DNA of 64,000 nucleotides from contig JAKQNF010000002.1 of the NCBI GenBank assembly GCA_029565935.1, positions 1 through 64,000 on the forward strand, read 5' to 3'. Below, piece by piece: positions 46,379-54,327 of the stretch. Below the pieces are notes generated by a model, which had not been told where the DNA came from, searched no databases, and saw only the letters and a program-made list of their open reading frames with translations. Each line of letters starts with the position of its first letter. The first letter of the stretch is position 1. A program made the translations under genes and the position numbers. This stretch comes from Bacillota bacterium (lineage in GTDB: Bacteria; Bacillota; DTU025; MWDF01).

Positions 46379-47236
46379 ATGGGCGAGAAGATAGCTTTGG
46401 TCACTGATTCACTAAGTGATCTGATACCTGAGATCGTGGAGAAGTATAAAGTAACCGTAGTACCGATAAGTATCCATTTCGGCAGCGAATCGTTCAAGGA
46501 CAGGGTGGATATAACGGACGAGGAGTTCTTCGAAAGGCTCAAGACATCGGATGTAATGCCGAAGACATCGCAGCCGACACCGAACGATTTCGAGAAAGTG
46601 TATAAGGAGCTGCTAGAGGAGAACGACCACGTCATATCCCTCCATATATCCAATAAGCTGAGCGGGACGGTTCAGTCGGCCTTTATGGCAAGGCAGGACT
46701 TTCCTGAAGAGCAGCAGGGAAGGATTCATGTAATAGATACGCTGACCGGGGCGATGGGTGAAGGTCTGATAGTGAACGCGGCCGGTGAGTCCATAGAGAA
46801 GGGGTCCATGGTGGATGAGGTCCTATCCCGGATCAAGAGGGCCATAGATACCTCTGGTATAATATGGATTCCAGGCTCATTGAAATACCTGCAGAAGAAC
46901 GGCAGGATAGGCGGAGCAAGCGCTCTCATAGGCAGCATATTGAACATCAAGCCCTTGATTGGCTGCAAGGAGAGCGTCTATACGGTGGAGAAAATCAGGG
47001 GCCTGAAGAACGCCGTGCCCAAATTCATAGATTACATGAAGAAGAAGATAAGCCCGGCCACTAAGATAGTGGCATGCATAATAAACAACAACATGCCCAA
47101 AGAAGCAGCCGAGCTAGAAAGGGCAGTCAAGGACAATTTCAACGTCACAAAGATGTTCCATTCAGGCATGGGAGCCGGAATAGGAAGCCATATAGGTCCT
47201 GACAGCTTCGGAGTAGCCTGGTATGCAGCTGAGTGA
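46379..47236 (+). CDS. DegV family fatty-acid-binding protein (FakB-like), copy 1
   Basis: This 285-aa DegV protein contains IALVTDSLSDLIPE, SQPTPNDFEKVY, ISNKLSGTVQSAFMA and WIPGSLKYLQKNGRIGGA. These form the fatty-acid tunnel and the Ser/Thr-rich carboxylate-binding site of FakB proteins. It would present fatty acids to FakA. The start is unusual: the SD is 24 nt upstream and a 7-bp GC hairpin fills the gap. It is followed by a paralogue. Confidence 0.92.
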   Translation: MGEKIALVTDSLSDLIPEIVEKYKVTVVPISIHFGSESFKDRVDITDEEFFERLKTSDVMPKTSQPTPNDFEKVYKELLEENDHVISLHISNKLSGTVQSAFMARQDFPEEQQGRIHVIDTLTGAMGEGLIVNAAGESIEKGSMVDEVLSRIKRAIDTSGIIWIPGSLKYLQKNGRIGGASALIGSILNIKPLIGCKESVYTVEKIRGLKNAVPKFIDYMKKKISPATKIVACIINNNMPKEAAELERAVKDNFNVTKMFHSGMGAGIGSHIGPDSFGVAWYAAE

Positions 47237-47249
47237 AGGAGGATGCCCT

Positions 47250-48101
47250 ATGAGGATTGGTTTGGTTACTGATTCCTTAAGCGACCTCACCAAAGAGTTG
47301 TACGAAAGATACAGCATAAGGATGGTTCCTCTAAATATCCTTTTCGGTGATGAGAACTACAAGGACGTAGTTGACCTAAGCCCCATGAAATTCTACGAAA
47401 TGCAAGCCGAATCGGATGTACTTCCGAGGACAAACCAGCCGATACCGCTGGACTTCGAGAACGCCTACAAGAAGATGTTATCCGATTACGACTATATTTT
47501 CTCGCTTCATGTATCCAACGAGCTGAGTGGCACAATACAATCTGCCGAGATGGCAGCAAGGCAGATAAACGAGGATGTGTCGAAGAAGGTCATAGAGGTC
47601 ATCGACACAAACCAGGTCTGTTTCGGACAGGCCATGGTAGTACTCGCCGCAGCTAGAGCTATAGAAGCCGGAGCGGGAGTTGACAAGGTTCGGCAGGAGA
47701 TCAATAAAGCCATATCAGGTGTCAATACCATATTCGTTCCTGATTCATTGGAGTATCTTAGGAAGAACGGAAGGATTGGAGCCGCCAGCGCCCTTCTGGG
47801 CGGTATACTTAACATAAAGCCCATGCTAGAGATCAAAGGTAAAGTAGTACCTGTTGAGAAACTACGCGGAAGCAAGAACGTAATTCCCGGGATGCTCAAC
47901 ACGATGAAGTCGAGGACCGCTCCCGGATCGAAGGTATACGTATGTGTTTATGACGCACTCATGCAGGATAAAGCGGATGAGCTGGAAAGGCTCATCAAGG
48001 AAGAGTACAACGTAGTAGAGATGTTCAGAGCGACTGTCGGACCGGCTGTGGGATGCCATTGCGGACCTCACACCGTTGCTGTTAGTTGGCATAAGGCATA
48101 G
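47250..48101 (+). CDS. DegV family fatty-acid-binding protein (FakB-like), copy 2
   Basis: This 283-aa paralogue of the preceding gene has the same motifs (IGLVTDSLSDLTKEL, TNQPIPLDFENAY, VSNELSGTIQSAEMA, FVPDSLEYLRKNGRIGAA). It differs from copy 1 in tunnel-lining positions. In species with two FakBs one prefers saturated and the other unsaturated chains, and a similar split is likely here. The ATG at 47250 is six bases after AAGGAGG; the frame start at 47223 overlaps copy 1. Confidence 0.92.
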   Translation: MRIGLVTDSLSDLTKELYERYSIRMVPLNILFGDENYKDVVDLSPMKFYEMQAESDVLPRTNQPIPLDFENAYKKMLSDYDYIFSLHVSNELSGTIQSAEMAARQINEDVSKKVIEVIDTNQVCFGQAMVVLAAARAIEAGAGVDKVRQEINKAISGVNTIFVPDSLEYLRKNGRIGAASALLGGILNIKPMLEIKGKVVPVEKLRGSKNVIPGMLNTMKSRTAPGSKVYVCVYDALMQDKADELERLIKEEYNVVEMFRATVGPAVGCHCGPHTVAVSWHKA

Positions 48102-48112
48102 GAGAAGGTCCT

Positions 48113-48670
48113 TTGAGGATTACCGGCGGCGACTTATGCGGCAGGATGCTCAAGACCCCAAAAGGCCTTAGCACAAGGCCTACTCAAGACAGGGTGAGGG
48201 AAAGCTTATTCGCGGTGCTGGGGGAAAGACTAAAAGATTCTAATACGCTGGACCTTTTCGCCGGCAGTGGCTCGCTTGGCTTCGAGGCAATCTCCAGGGG
48301 TTCAAGAATGTGTACCTTTGTCGAGAAATCAAGGCAGGTCGCGTCCGTGATTGAACAGAACGCTAAGGATCTGGGAGTTGCCGAAAATACGCGTATCATC
48401 ATCGAGGACGCTTCGTCAGGAAGAATGGGATGGAAGAACGGTGGTCCCTACGACATAGTATTGATGGACCCGCCTTATGCTTCTGGTGTTTACGAAAGGA
48501 TGATGCCGGTCTTATGCGAAGCCGGTGTCCTTAACCCCCTCGCAGTGGTTGTAGTCGAAAGGGACAGATCAACGGAGCTGATGGACGACTACGGTTGCCT
48601 CAAGAGGAGGAGAACGAATAAGTACGGTGCGACATTTATCGATTTCTACCAGTACTTGACGGAGGGATAG
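48113..48670 (+). CDS. rsmD: 16S rRNA (guanine966-N2)-methyltransferase RsmD
   Basis: This 185-aa S-adenosylmethionine-dependent enzyme methylates G966 of 16S rRNA. It begins MRITGGDLCGRML (typical RITGG), then RPTQDRVRESLF, motif I LDLFAGSGSLGFEA and the catalytic MDPPYASG. It has a TTG start with GGAGAAGG upstream. It is directly followed by coaD, the normal pairing; recG, which often stands before rsmD, is absent. Confidence 0.96.
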   Translation: MRITGGDLCGRMLKTPKGLSTRPTQDRVRESLFAVLGERLKDSNTLDLFAGSGSLGFEAISRGSRMCTFVEKSRQVASVIEQNAKDLGVAENTRIIIEDASSGRMGWKNGGPYDIVLMDPPYASGVYERMMPVLCEAGVLNPLAVVVVERDRSTELMDDYGCLKRRRTNKYGATFIDFYQYLTEG

Positions 48671-48671
48671 G

Positions 48672-49142
48672 ATGAATGTAGCTATATTCCCCGGATCCTT
48701 CGACCCCCCGACGAATGGTCATATGGACATAATCGAAAGGGCAGCTAAAATCTATGATAGACTTATAGTTGCCGTGCTTAGGAACACAGCCAAGAATTAC
48801 ATGTTCAATGACCAACAGAGAGTTGAGATGCTCGAAAAGGCATGCGAAGGTATCGACAACGTCGAAGTCGCAAGCTTCGAGGGTCTACTTGTGGATTTCG
48901 CCAGAAAGAGAGGGTCGAGGATAATCCTAAGAGGTCTTAGGGCTGTAACGGATTTCGAGTATGAGTTTATTATGGCCTTGATGAACAAGAAACTCGCTCC
49001 CGAGATAGAGACGGTATTCATCGTCACATCGGCCGAGAACCAGTTCATAAGCTCCAGTTCGATAAAGGAGATAGCCCATTTCGGAGGGCCGGTTGAGGAC
49101 ATGGTGCCGAAACCGGTGGCATCGATCCTAAGAAAGAGGTAA
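48672..49142 (+). CDS. coaD: Phosphopantetheine adenylyltransferase
   Basis: CoaD makes dephospho-CoA from phosphopantetheine and ATP (156 aa). It has FPGSFDPPTNGHMDII with the nucleotidyltransferase TxGH motif, ILRGLRAVTDFEYE and the C-terminal ENQFISSSSIKEIAHFGG. It lies two bases after rsmD and overlaps the next gene by one base. Confidence 0.98.
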   Translation: MNVAIFPGSFDPPTNGHMDIIERAAKIYDRLIVAVLRNTAKNYMFNDQQRVEMLEKACEGIDNVEVASFEGLLVDFARKRGSRIILRGLRAVTDFEYEFIMALMNKKLAPEIETVFIVTSAENQFISSSSIKEIAHFGGPVEDMVPKPVASILRKR

Positions 49143-49687
49143 TGGAAATGGTAAGATCCGGCTTCAGCGCCAATATCCCCACTGCGACGGTAGAGGAATA
49201 TCTGGACAGGCTAGAAGAGATAGTGGAATGTGCGCCAACGATGCCATTCACCGGTAAGTGCGTCCTTGACAGGAAGGAATTATCAGGGCTGATCTCGGCG
49301 ATGAGGGATGTACTGCATGCAGAAAGTCCGTCATCCACATCAAGACTTCACCAACAGATGAGGACAGACGCTTTCCAGCCGGTCGGCGCTGCACAAAGAA
49401 GACATACTACAGCACGGGAAGAGATGCATGAAGAACCGTTTGAGGAAGTCTCTTCGGTCAAAGAGATTATCGTACCTCAGGAAGTCACTGACCAGCTGGC
49501 TGATGCAAGGACAGAGGCTGAGCGGATAGTGGAAGAGGCGAAACAAGAGGCCCAACGTATAAGGTCGGGCGCGGACGAATATGCAGAGAACGCGCTGGCA
49601 AGCGTGGAGCAGAATGCCCTTGGAGCCGCGAGGGCGGCAAGGAAGGGACTTGAAGTGCTGCAAAGAAGGCGCAGTTCAGGAAATTAG
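49142..49687 (+). CDS. Conserved coiled-coil protein of unknown function
   Basis: This 181-aa protein has a folded N-terminal part (about 1-65, VEEYLDRLEEIVECAP), a low-complexity middle, and a C-terminal coiled coil (about 110-175) rich in Glu/Ala/Arg. The coiled coil contains TEAERIVEEAKQEAQRIRSG, of the type seen in ATP-synthase stalk or DivIVA-like proteins. Genes annotated as ATPase-like coiled-coil proteins often follow coaD in Clostridia. There are no membrane segments. The start overlaps the coaD stop (TAATG). Function unknown. Confidence 0.75.
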   Translation: MEMVRSGFSANIPTATVEEYLDRLEEIVECAPTMPFTGKCVLDRKELSGLISAMRDVLHAESPSSTSRLHQQMRTDAFQPVGAAQRRHTTAREEMHEEPFEEVSSVKEIIVPQEVTDQLADARTEAERIVEEAKQEAQRIRSGADEYAENALASVEQNALGAARAARKGLEVLQRRRSSGN

Positions 49688-49715
49688 ATATATAACCATT
49701 TAGGGGGTATCCGCG

Positions 49716-50921
49716 ATGAAGATCCTAGTAGTCAATTGTGGTAGCTCGTCAGTCAAGTACCAGCTCTTCGACATGACGGATGAATCTGTGCTGGCAAAAG
49801 GGATAGTCGAGAGAGTCGGTAGCGAAGAGGCCTTCATAAAGCATCAGCCGACCGGCAAGGCAAAGATGCAGACGAAGGTTGAGGCGAGGAACCATGAGGA
49901 GGCATTGAGGGCCGTCTTCGACAGCCTGCTGGATTCAGACCATGGCGTCATAAAAGATATCGGCGAGATATCTGCCGTCGGCCACAGGGTGGTGCATGCA
50001 GGAGAGAAGTTCTCCGGCTCGGTACCGATCACGAAAGAGGTGATCGATGCCCTTATCGAGTGCCAGGACCTCGCCCCTTTGCACAATCCTCCGAACATCA
50101 TGGGAATAAGAGCATGCCAAACGTTGATGCCAGATGTTCCGATGGTGGGAGTCTTCGATACGGCGTTCCATCAGACGATGCCCAAAGAGGCCTATCTGTA
50201 CGGACTTCCGTACGAGTTGTACGAAAGGCACAGGATAAGGCGTTATGGCTTCCACGGCACCTCACATAGGTACGTAAGCGCAAGAGCTGCGGAGATGCTG
50301 AAAAAACCATATGAGAAGACATCCGTCATTACGTGCCATCTAGGGAACGGATCTTCGATCGCAGCTATCAAGAACGGAAAGAGCATAGACACTACGATGG
50401 GCCTGACCCCTTTGGAGGGCCTCGTGATGGGTACCAGGGTGGGTGATCTGGATCCTGGTATAGTTCTAGTCCTGTGCGAGAAGTTGGGGCTCAGCGTACA
50501 GGAAGTGGTCAACGGTTATCTGAACAAGAAGTCAGGAGTCTTCGGATTATCCAACTACCTGTCCAACGACTTCAGGGACTTGGAGGAGGCTGCCTCGAAA
50601 GGGAACGAGTATGCAAAGCTGGCGCTTGATGTCTTTGCGTATAGGATAGTCAAGTACATAGGCGCCTATGCGGTAGCCATGGGCGAGCTCGATGCCATAG
50701 TCTTCACAGGAGGCATCGGAGAGAACAGCTTCGAGATGAGGAAGAGGGTTTGCGACAGGCTGACTTTCCTTGGAATAAAGATTAACGATGCCGCAAACAT
50801 GATAAAGGGCAAGGAAGTTGACCTGACTACCCCGGAAAGCAGGATAAAGGTACTTGCCATCCCAACCAACGAGGAGCTCGTCATAGCAAGGGATACGAAG
50901 GAGATAGTGACAAGGGGTTGA
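49716..50921 (+). CDS. ackA: Acetate kinase
   Basis: AckA converts acetyl phosphate and ADP to acetate and ATP (401 aa), the energy-yielding last step of acetate fermentation. VNCGSSSVKYQLFD, VFDTAFHQTMP, YGFHGTSHRY, CHLGNGSS, MGLTPLEGLVMGTR and FTGGIGENS are all present. No pta gene is adjacent. The following glycosylase gene overlaps it by one base (TGATG). Confidence 0.98.
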   Translation: MKILVVNCGSSSVKYQLFDMTDESVLAKGIVERVGSEEAFIKHQPTGKAKMQTKVEARNHEEALRAVFDSLLDSDHGVIKDIGEISAVGHRVVHAGEKFSGSVPITKEVIDALIECQDLAPLHNPPNIMGIRACQTLMPDVPMVGVFDTAFHQTMPKEAYLYGLPYELYERHRIRRYGFHGTSHRYVSARAAEMLKKPYEKTSVITCHLGNGSSIAAIKNGKSIDTTMGLTPLEGLVMGTRVGDLDPGIVLVLCEKLGLSVQEVVNGYLNKKSGVFGLSNYLSNDFRDLEEAASKGNEYAKLALDVFAYRIVKYIGAYAVAMGELDAIVFTGGIGENSFEMRKRVCDRLTFLGIKINDAANMIKGKEVDLTTPESRIKVLAIPTNEELVIARDTKEIVTRG

Positions 50922-51511
50922 TGGCGCCCGTAGAAAGGTCGTTCTTCTCTAGATACGATACTGTGCAGTTGGCACAGAAGCTGATAGGCATGAGGCTTGT
51001 CAACGTTACCGATGGGGGCATTACCTCCGGGAGGATAGTAGAGACGGAGGCGTATCTAAAAGACGACCCTGCGTGTCATGCGAGCAGAGGAAAGACATTG
51101 AGGAACTCCAGCATGTTCCTTGAAGCAGGACGGGCGTACGTATATTTTATCTATGGTATGTACTACTGCTTCAACGTAGTATCGGGTGAGGAAGGGATAG
51201 GAGAGGCTGTGCTTGTAAGGGCCCTGGAACCGGAAATGGGCATTCCGCTCATGAAGAGCAGAAGGGGAACCGAAGACGAGAGCAACCTTACGAACGGGCC
51301 CGGAAAGATCTGTATGGCTCTGGGGATAGACAGATCGCTCGATAAACACGCACTATGGGAAGAACCTCTATATATAGAGGAGTGCGACAACGGGGTAAAG
51401 CTCGATATTGCATGTTCCCCTAGGATAGGGGTGAGGGATGGGAAAGAAGCGAAATTACGCTTCTACCTCAAATCTAATGGGCACGTTTCGAGAAGGTCTG
51501 TAAACGAATAA
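50921..51511 (+). CDS. 3-methyladenine DNA glycosylase (AAG/MPG family)
   Basis: This 196-aa base-excision enzyme is of the AAG type. LIGMRLVNV, RIVETEAYLKDDPACHA (catalytic Glu), YVYFIYGMYYCFNVV and LTNGPGKICMALGID match the family. It removes alkylated purines and hypoxanthine. A TTG at 50918 is possible, but the ATG is preferred, coupled to the ackA stop. It precedes the main lipid/ribosome operon promoter. Confidence 0.92.
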   Translation: MAPVERSFFSRYDTVQLAQKLIGMRLVNVTDGGITSGRIVETEAYLKDDPACHASRGKTLRNSSMFLEAGRAYVYFIYGMYYCFNVVSGEEGIGEAVLVRALEPEMGIPLMKSRRGTEDESNLTNGPGKICMALGIDRSLDKHALWEEPLYIEECDNGVKLDIACSPRIGVRDGKEAKLRFYLKSNGHVSRRSVNE

Positions 51512-51513
51512 CC

Positions 51514-51543
51514 TTGACAGAGAAAAATCCACGCATATATACT
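51514..51543 (+). promoter_or_regulatory. Sigma-A promoter of the DUF177-rpmF-plsX operon
   Basis: TTGACA (51514-51519), 18-bp spacer, TATACT (51538-51543), starting two bases after the glycosylase stop. It probably drives the long operon that runs to the end of the window. Confidence 0.88.
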
Positions 51544-51569
51544 ATGCTTTGTGTTGGAGGTGGGCAGGG

Positions 51570-52052
51570 ATGAGGGCATTCACGATCGATATCGAAAGGA
51601 TCATGTCCGAAACAGGCGCCTCATTGGATGTCGACCTCGAGTGGACAGGAGAAGGCATTGAGCTCGACAGGCCCGGTACTTCTATCGCCGGTGACATAGG
51701 CTACAAGGGCACGATAAGCAACGTCGGCGGGGCATATGCGGTAACGGGCGACATCGCGACCAGCATCGAGGCACATTGCGACAGGTGCTTGGGAACGTAT
51801 CGTCTGGATGTGAAGATACCGATTACGAGAGTCTTCGTAGGGACGGAAGAAGGGCCGGGCGGTTTCGACAGGGACGATGTCGAAAGGCTGGAAGGTCACG
51901 TAATCGACCTGGCACCTCATATAAGAGAAGAGCTCATACTGAGCCTTCCGATAAGGCTTCTTTGCAGCGAAGGATGTAAGGGCATATGTCCGCAGTGCGG
52001 AAATGATTTGAACAAAGGGGAGTGCACTTGCGGAAATCGCATTGATGCATAG
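51570..52052 (+). CDS. DUF177 (YceD) family protein
   Basis: This 160-aa protein has the YceD pattern: AHCDRCLGTYRLDVKIPI in the middle, HIREELILSLPIRLLC, and a C-terminal cysteine-rich end (CSEGCKGICPQCGNDLN, then GECTCG). The family is linked to 23S rRNA accumulation and is almost always next to rpmF. The ATG at 51570 follows GGAGGTGGG. Confidence 0.93.
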   Translation: MRAFTIDIERIMSETGASLDVDLEWTGEGIELDRPGTSIAGDIGYKGTISNVGGAYAVTGDIATSIEAHCDRCLGTYRLDVKIPITRVFVGTEEGPGGFDRDDVERLEGHVIDLAPHIREELILSLPIRLLCSEGCKGICPQCGNDLNKGECTCGNRIDA

Positions 52053-52084
52053 GAAAATACCCCTTCCGATTAGGAGGAATATCG

Positions 52085-52270
52085 ATGGCAAACCCAAAGC
52101 AGAGATTCGGAAAGTCACGCACGCGTAAACGCCGCGCCAACTGGAAGGCCGAGGCGCCTACCCTTGTAGAGTGCCCCAAGTGCAAAGCCATGAAGCTCCC
52201 CCATTCAGTATGCGGAGAATGTGGCTTCTACGATGGTCGCGAAGTGATCGCGGTATCGGAGAAAGAGTGA
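52085..52270 (+). CDS. rpmF: 50S ribosomal protein L32
   Basis: This 61-aa protein begins MANPKQRFGKSRTRKRRANW and carries a four-cysteine zinc ribbon (CPKCKAMKLPHSVCGECG), so it is the zinc-dependent form. GATTAGGAGG precedes the ATG. FapR, which often stands between rpmF and plsX in Bacillus, is missing. Confidence 0.97.
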   Translation: MANPKQRFGKSRTRKRRANWKAEAPTLVECPKCKAMKLPHSVCGECGFYDGREVIAVSEKE

Positions 52271-52331
52271 TTTAGTGGGGCGGATGCCATAATGTTGGGA
52301 TCCGCTCCGCGATAGTAGCGAGGTGATGCCC

Positions 52332-53333
52332 ATGGCCAGGATTCTAGCTGATCTGATGGGCTCGGACAAAGGCCTCAATACAGTGTTGGAAGGCGCCCTT
52401 CGCGCAAGCACGGAGGGCATAGAAGTCGTGCTTGTAGGCGATCGTGAAAGGATACTCGCGGCGAACCCGGAAGCAGAGAGGCTCCAGATAGTGCATGCAT
52501 CCCAGGAAATCACCATGTCTGACGACCCGATGACGGCCATCAGACAGAAGAGGGATTCATCCATGGTCGTAGGCTCTAAGTTCGTATCGGAAGGCGGGGC
52601 CGATGCTCTTGTCTCTACTGGCAACACGGGTGCTTTGCTGGCCGCGACAACATTGATAATCGGAAGGGCAGAAGGCTACTCAAGGCCAGCGCTCGGCGTC
52701 GTACTCCCGGGGATCGCCGGACCGAGCATGCTCATCGACGCGGGGGCGAACCCTGACTGCGATGCCCGGAACTTGATGGAATTCGGCATAATGGGATCGG
52801 CCTACATGAAGAACGTCCTGGGTATAGAAGAACCGAAGGTGGCCCTCCTGAACAACGGCACGGAGGAGAAGAAGGGCCGTGAGTACATCAGGAACGCATA
52901 CATGATGCTGAAGAACACACAACTTAATTTCATAGGGAATATCGAAGGAAGGGACATAATGACCACCGCATCGCATGTCATGGTATGTGACGGCTTCACA
53001 GGAAACGTTACCTTGAAGGTAATCGAGGGGATGGGTAGCGTATTCTCCAAGATGGTGAAAGAAGCGGCCATGACGGACTTGAAATCCAAGATCGGCGGCC
53101 TCATGATGAAATCCGCCCTGAAGAAGCTCTCCAACAAGTTGGACTACTCGCATTACGGAGGCGCCCCCTTCCTCGGACTTAGAAGACTCGTCATCAAAGG
53201 TCATGGCAGCAGTAACTCGTTCGCATTCTACAACGCCATCAAGGTGGCCTCGAAGGCGATTGAGGCAAAGGTTGCGGATAAGATCGCGGATTCGTATCCG
53301 AAGACTGCACAAGTGGAGCAATCGGAGGTGTAG
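52332..53333 (+). CDS. plsX: Phosphate acyltransferase PlsX
   Basis: PlsX makes acyl-phosphate from acyl-ACP for phospholipid synthesis (333 aa). VSTGNTGALLAA, DAGANPDCDARNL, LLNNGTEEKKG, GNIEGRDIM and CDGFTGNVTLK match the family. The N-terminal MGSDKGLNTVLEGA departs from the usual MGGDxxP. The ATG at 52332 fits the SD GCGAGGTG (52318-52325). The next gene, acpP, supplies the donor carrier. Confidence 0.95.
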   Translation: MARILADLMGSDKGLNTVLEGALRASTEGIEVVLVGDRERILAANPEAERLQIVHASQEITMSDDPMTAIRQKRDSSMVVGSKFVSEGGADALVSTGNTGALLAATTLIIGRAEGYSRPALGVVLPGIAGPSMLIDAGANPDCDARNLMEFGIMGSAYMKNVLGIEEPKVALLNNGTEEKKGREYIRNAYMMLKNTQLNFIGNIEGRDIMTTASHVMVCDGFTGNVTLKVIEGMGSVFSKMVKEAAMTDLKSKIGGLMMKSALKKLSNKLDYSHYGGAPFLGLRRLVIKGHGSSNSFAFYNAIKVASKAIEAKVADKIADSYPKTAQVEQSEV

Positions 53334-53336
53334 ATG

Positions 53337-53582
53337 ATGACAGAACAAGAAATTTTCGAACAGGTGAAGAAGATCATAGTGGATAAGTTGTCTGTCAAAC
53401 CCGAGAAAGTGACCATGGAATCGAAGTTCGTGGACGACCTCGGTGCCGATTCCCTGTACTTGAACGAGATAGTGTACGAGATAGAGGATAAATTCAAAAT
53501 CACCGTACCGGATGAGGCATTTGACGAGATGCAGAGCGTAGGCCAGGCAATAAGATATGTCATGAAGGTGACGAAGAAGTAG
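53337..53582 (+). CDS. acpP: Acyl carrier protein
   Basis: This 81-aa acidic helical carrier has the phosphopantetheine Ser at about 39 in DDLGADSL. The residues after DSL are YLNEIVYEIE rather than the usual D-x-VELVM, so the recognition helix II is divergent although Ser and the acidic Glu remain. ATG codons at 53334 and 53337 are both possible; the second fits GGAGG (53324-53328) better. It lies between plsX and rnc, as in most Firmicutes. Confidence 0.95.
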   Translation: MTEQEIFEQVKKIIVDKLSVKPEKVTMESKFVDDLGADSLYLNEIVYEIEDKFKITVPDEAFDEMQSVGQAIRYVMKVTKK

Positions 53583-53591
53583 TGAGGTAAG

Positions 53592-54299
53592 ATGTCCCCA
53601 TCACATATCCTAGTAGAATCCCTGGAGAAGTCGTCAGGGTATCGTTTTTCGGACAAATCCCTTGCAGAAAGGGCGATTACACACACTTCCTACGCGTATC
53701 AGAAAGGCCTCGGAAGACAGGCGAGCAACGAAAGGCTTGAATACTTGGGCGATGCCTTGCTTAAGGCCTATATAGCAAGGCATCTTTATTTATCGTACCC
53801 AGAAGACGAAGAAGGCGCCTTATCCACGAAGTCGTCGAACGCCCTTTCCGGAGCATCTCTAGCCAAGGCAGCGAGACAGATGGGGCTCAATTTGATAATG
53901 AGGATGTCCGCACAGGAAGAAGCCTCCGGGGGCAGGCATAAGCCCAGGAATCTCGCCGGGTGCTTTGAGGCCCTGGTGGCGGCAATCTATTTGGACGGCG
54001 GTAACGGGCCGATGGACGACTTTCTAGAAAGAGTGCTCCTACCTGCCGTAACGGGGGCTCTTGAGTCATCCCAGCGGGATCCTAAATCGACTCTGCAGGA
54101 GATGCTCCAGGGCAATGGGAGGGGGCTGCCTGAATACGTAGTGGAAGGGCGCACCGGCCCCGACCACAACCCTATTTTTTATGTCTTGGTGACAGAAGCC
54201 GGAAAAGAGCTGGGAAGAGGCAGCGGCCCGAACATCAAGGAGGCCGAGCAGAAGGCCGCATCTGATGCCATATCGCGCGAATACGCCCAGAAGACATGA
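53592..54299 (+). CDS. rnc: Ribonuclease III
   Basis: RNase III is the double-strand RNA endonuclease of rRNA maturation (235 aa). The signature NERLEYLGDALL has Glu 50 and Asp 54, and the C-terminal dsRBD (STLQEMLQGNGRGLPEY, KEAEQKAASDAI) is complete. In the second metal motif, usually LADxFEA, this protein has NLAGCFEA. Gly 123 replaces the metal-binding Asp, while Glu 126 is kept. Activity may be altered. Confidence 0.94.
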   Translation: MSPSHILVESLEKSSGYRFSDKSLAERAITHTSYAYQKGLGRQASNERLEYLGDALLKAYIARHLYLSYPEDEEGALSTKSSNALSGASLAKAARQMGLNLIMRMSAQEEASGGRHKPRNLAGCFEALVAAIYLDGGNGPMDDFLERVLLPAVTGALESSQRDPKSTLQEMLQGNGRGLPEYVVEGRTGPDHNPIFYVLVTEAGKELGRGSGPNIKEAEQKAASDAISREYAQKT

Positions 54300-54327
54300 T
54301 TGTTCCGAGGGGTTCGGAGGTAGGTAA

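Noticed and set aside
52271-52331. Possible attenuator hairpin (GCGGAT/ATCCGC) before plsX
   Set aside because: The stem is short with a long loop and no T tract.
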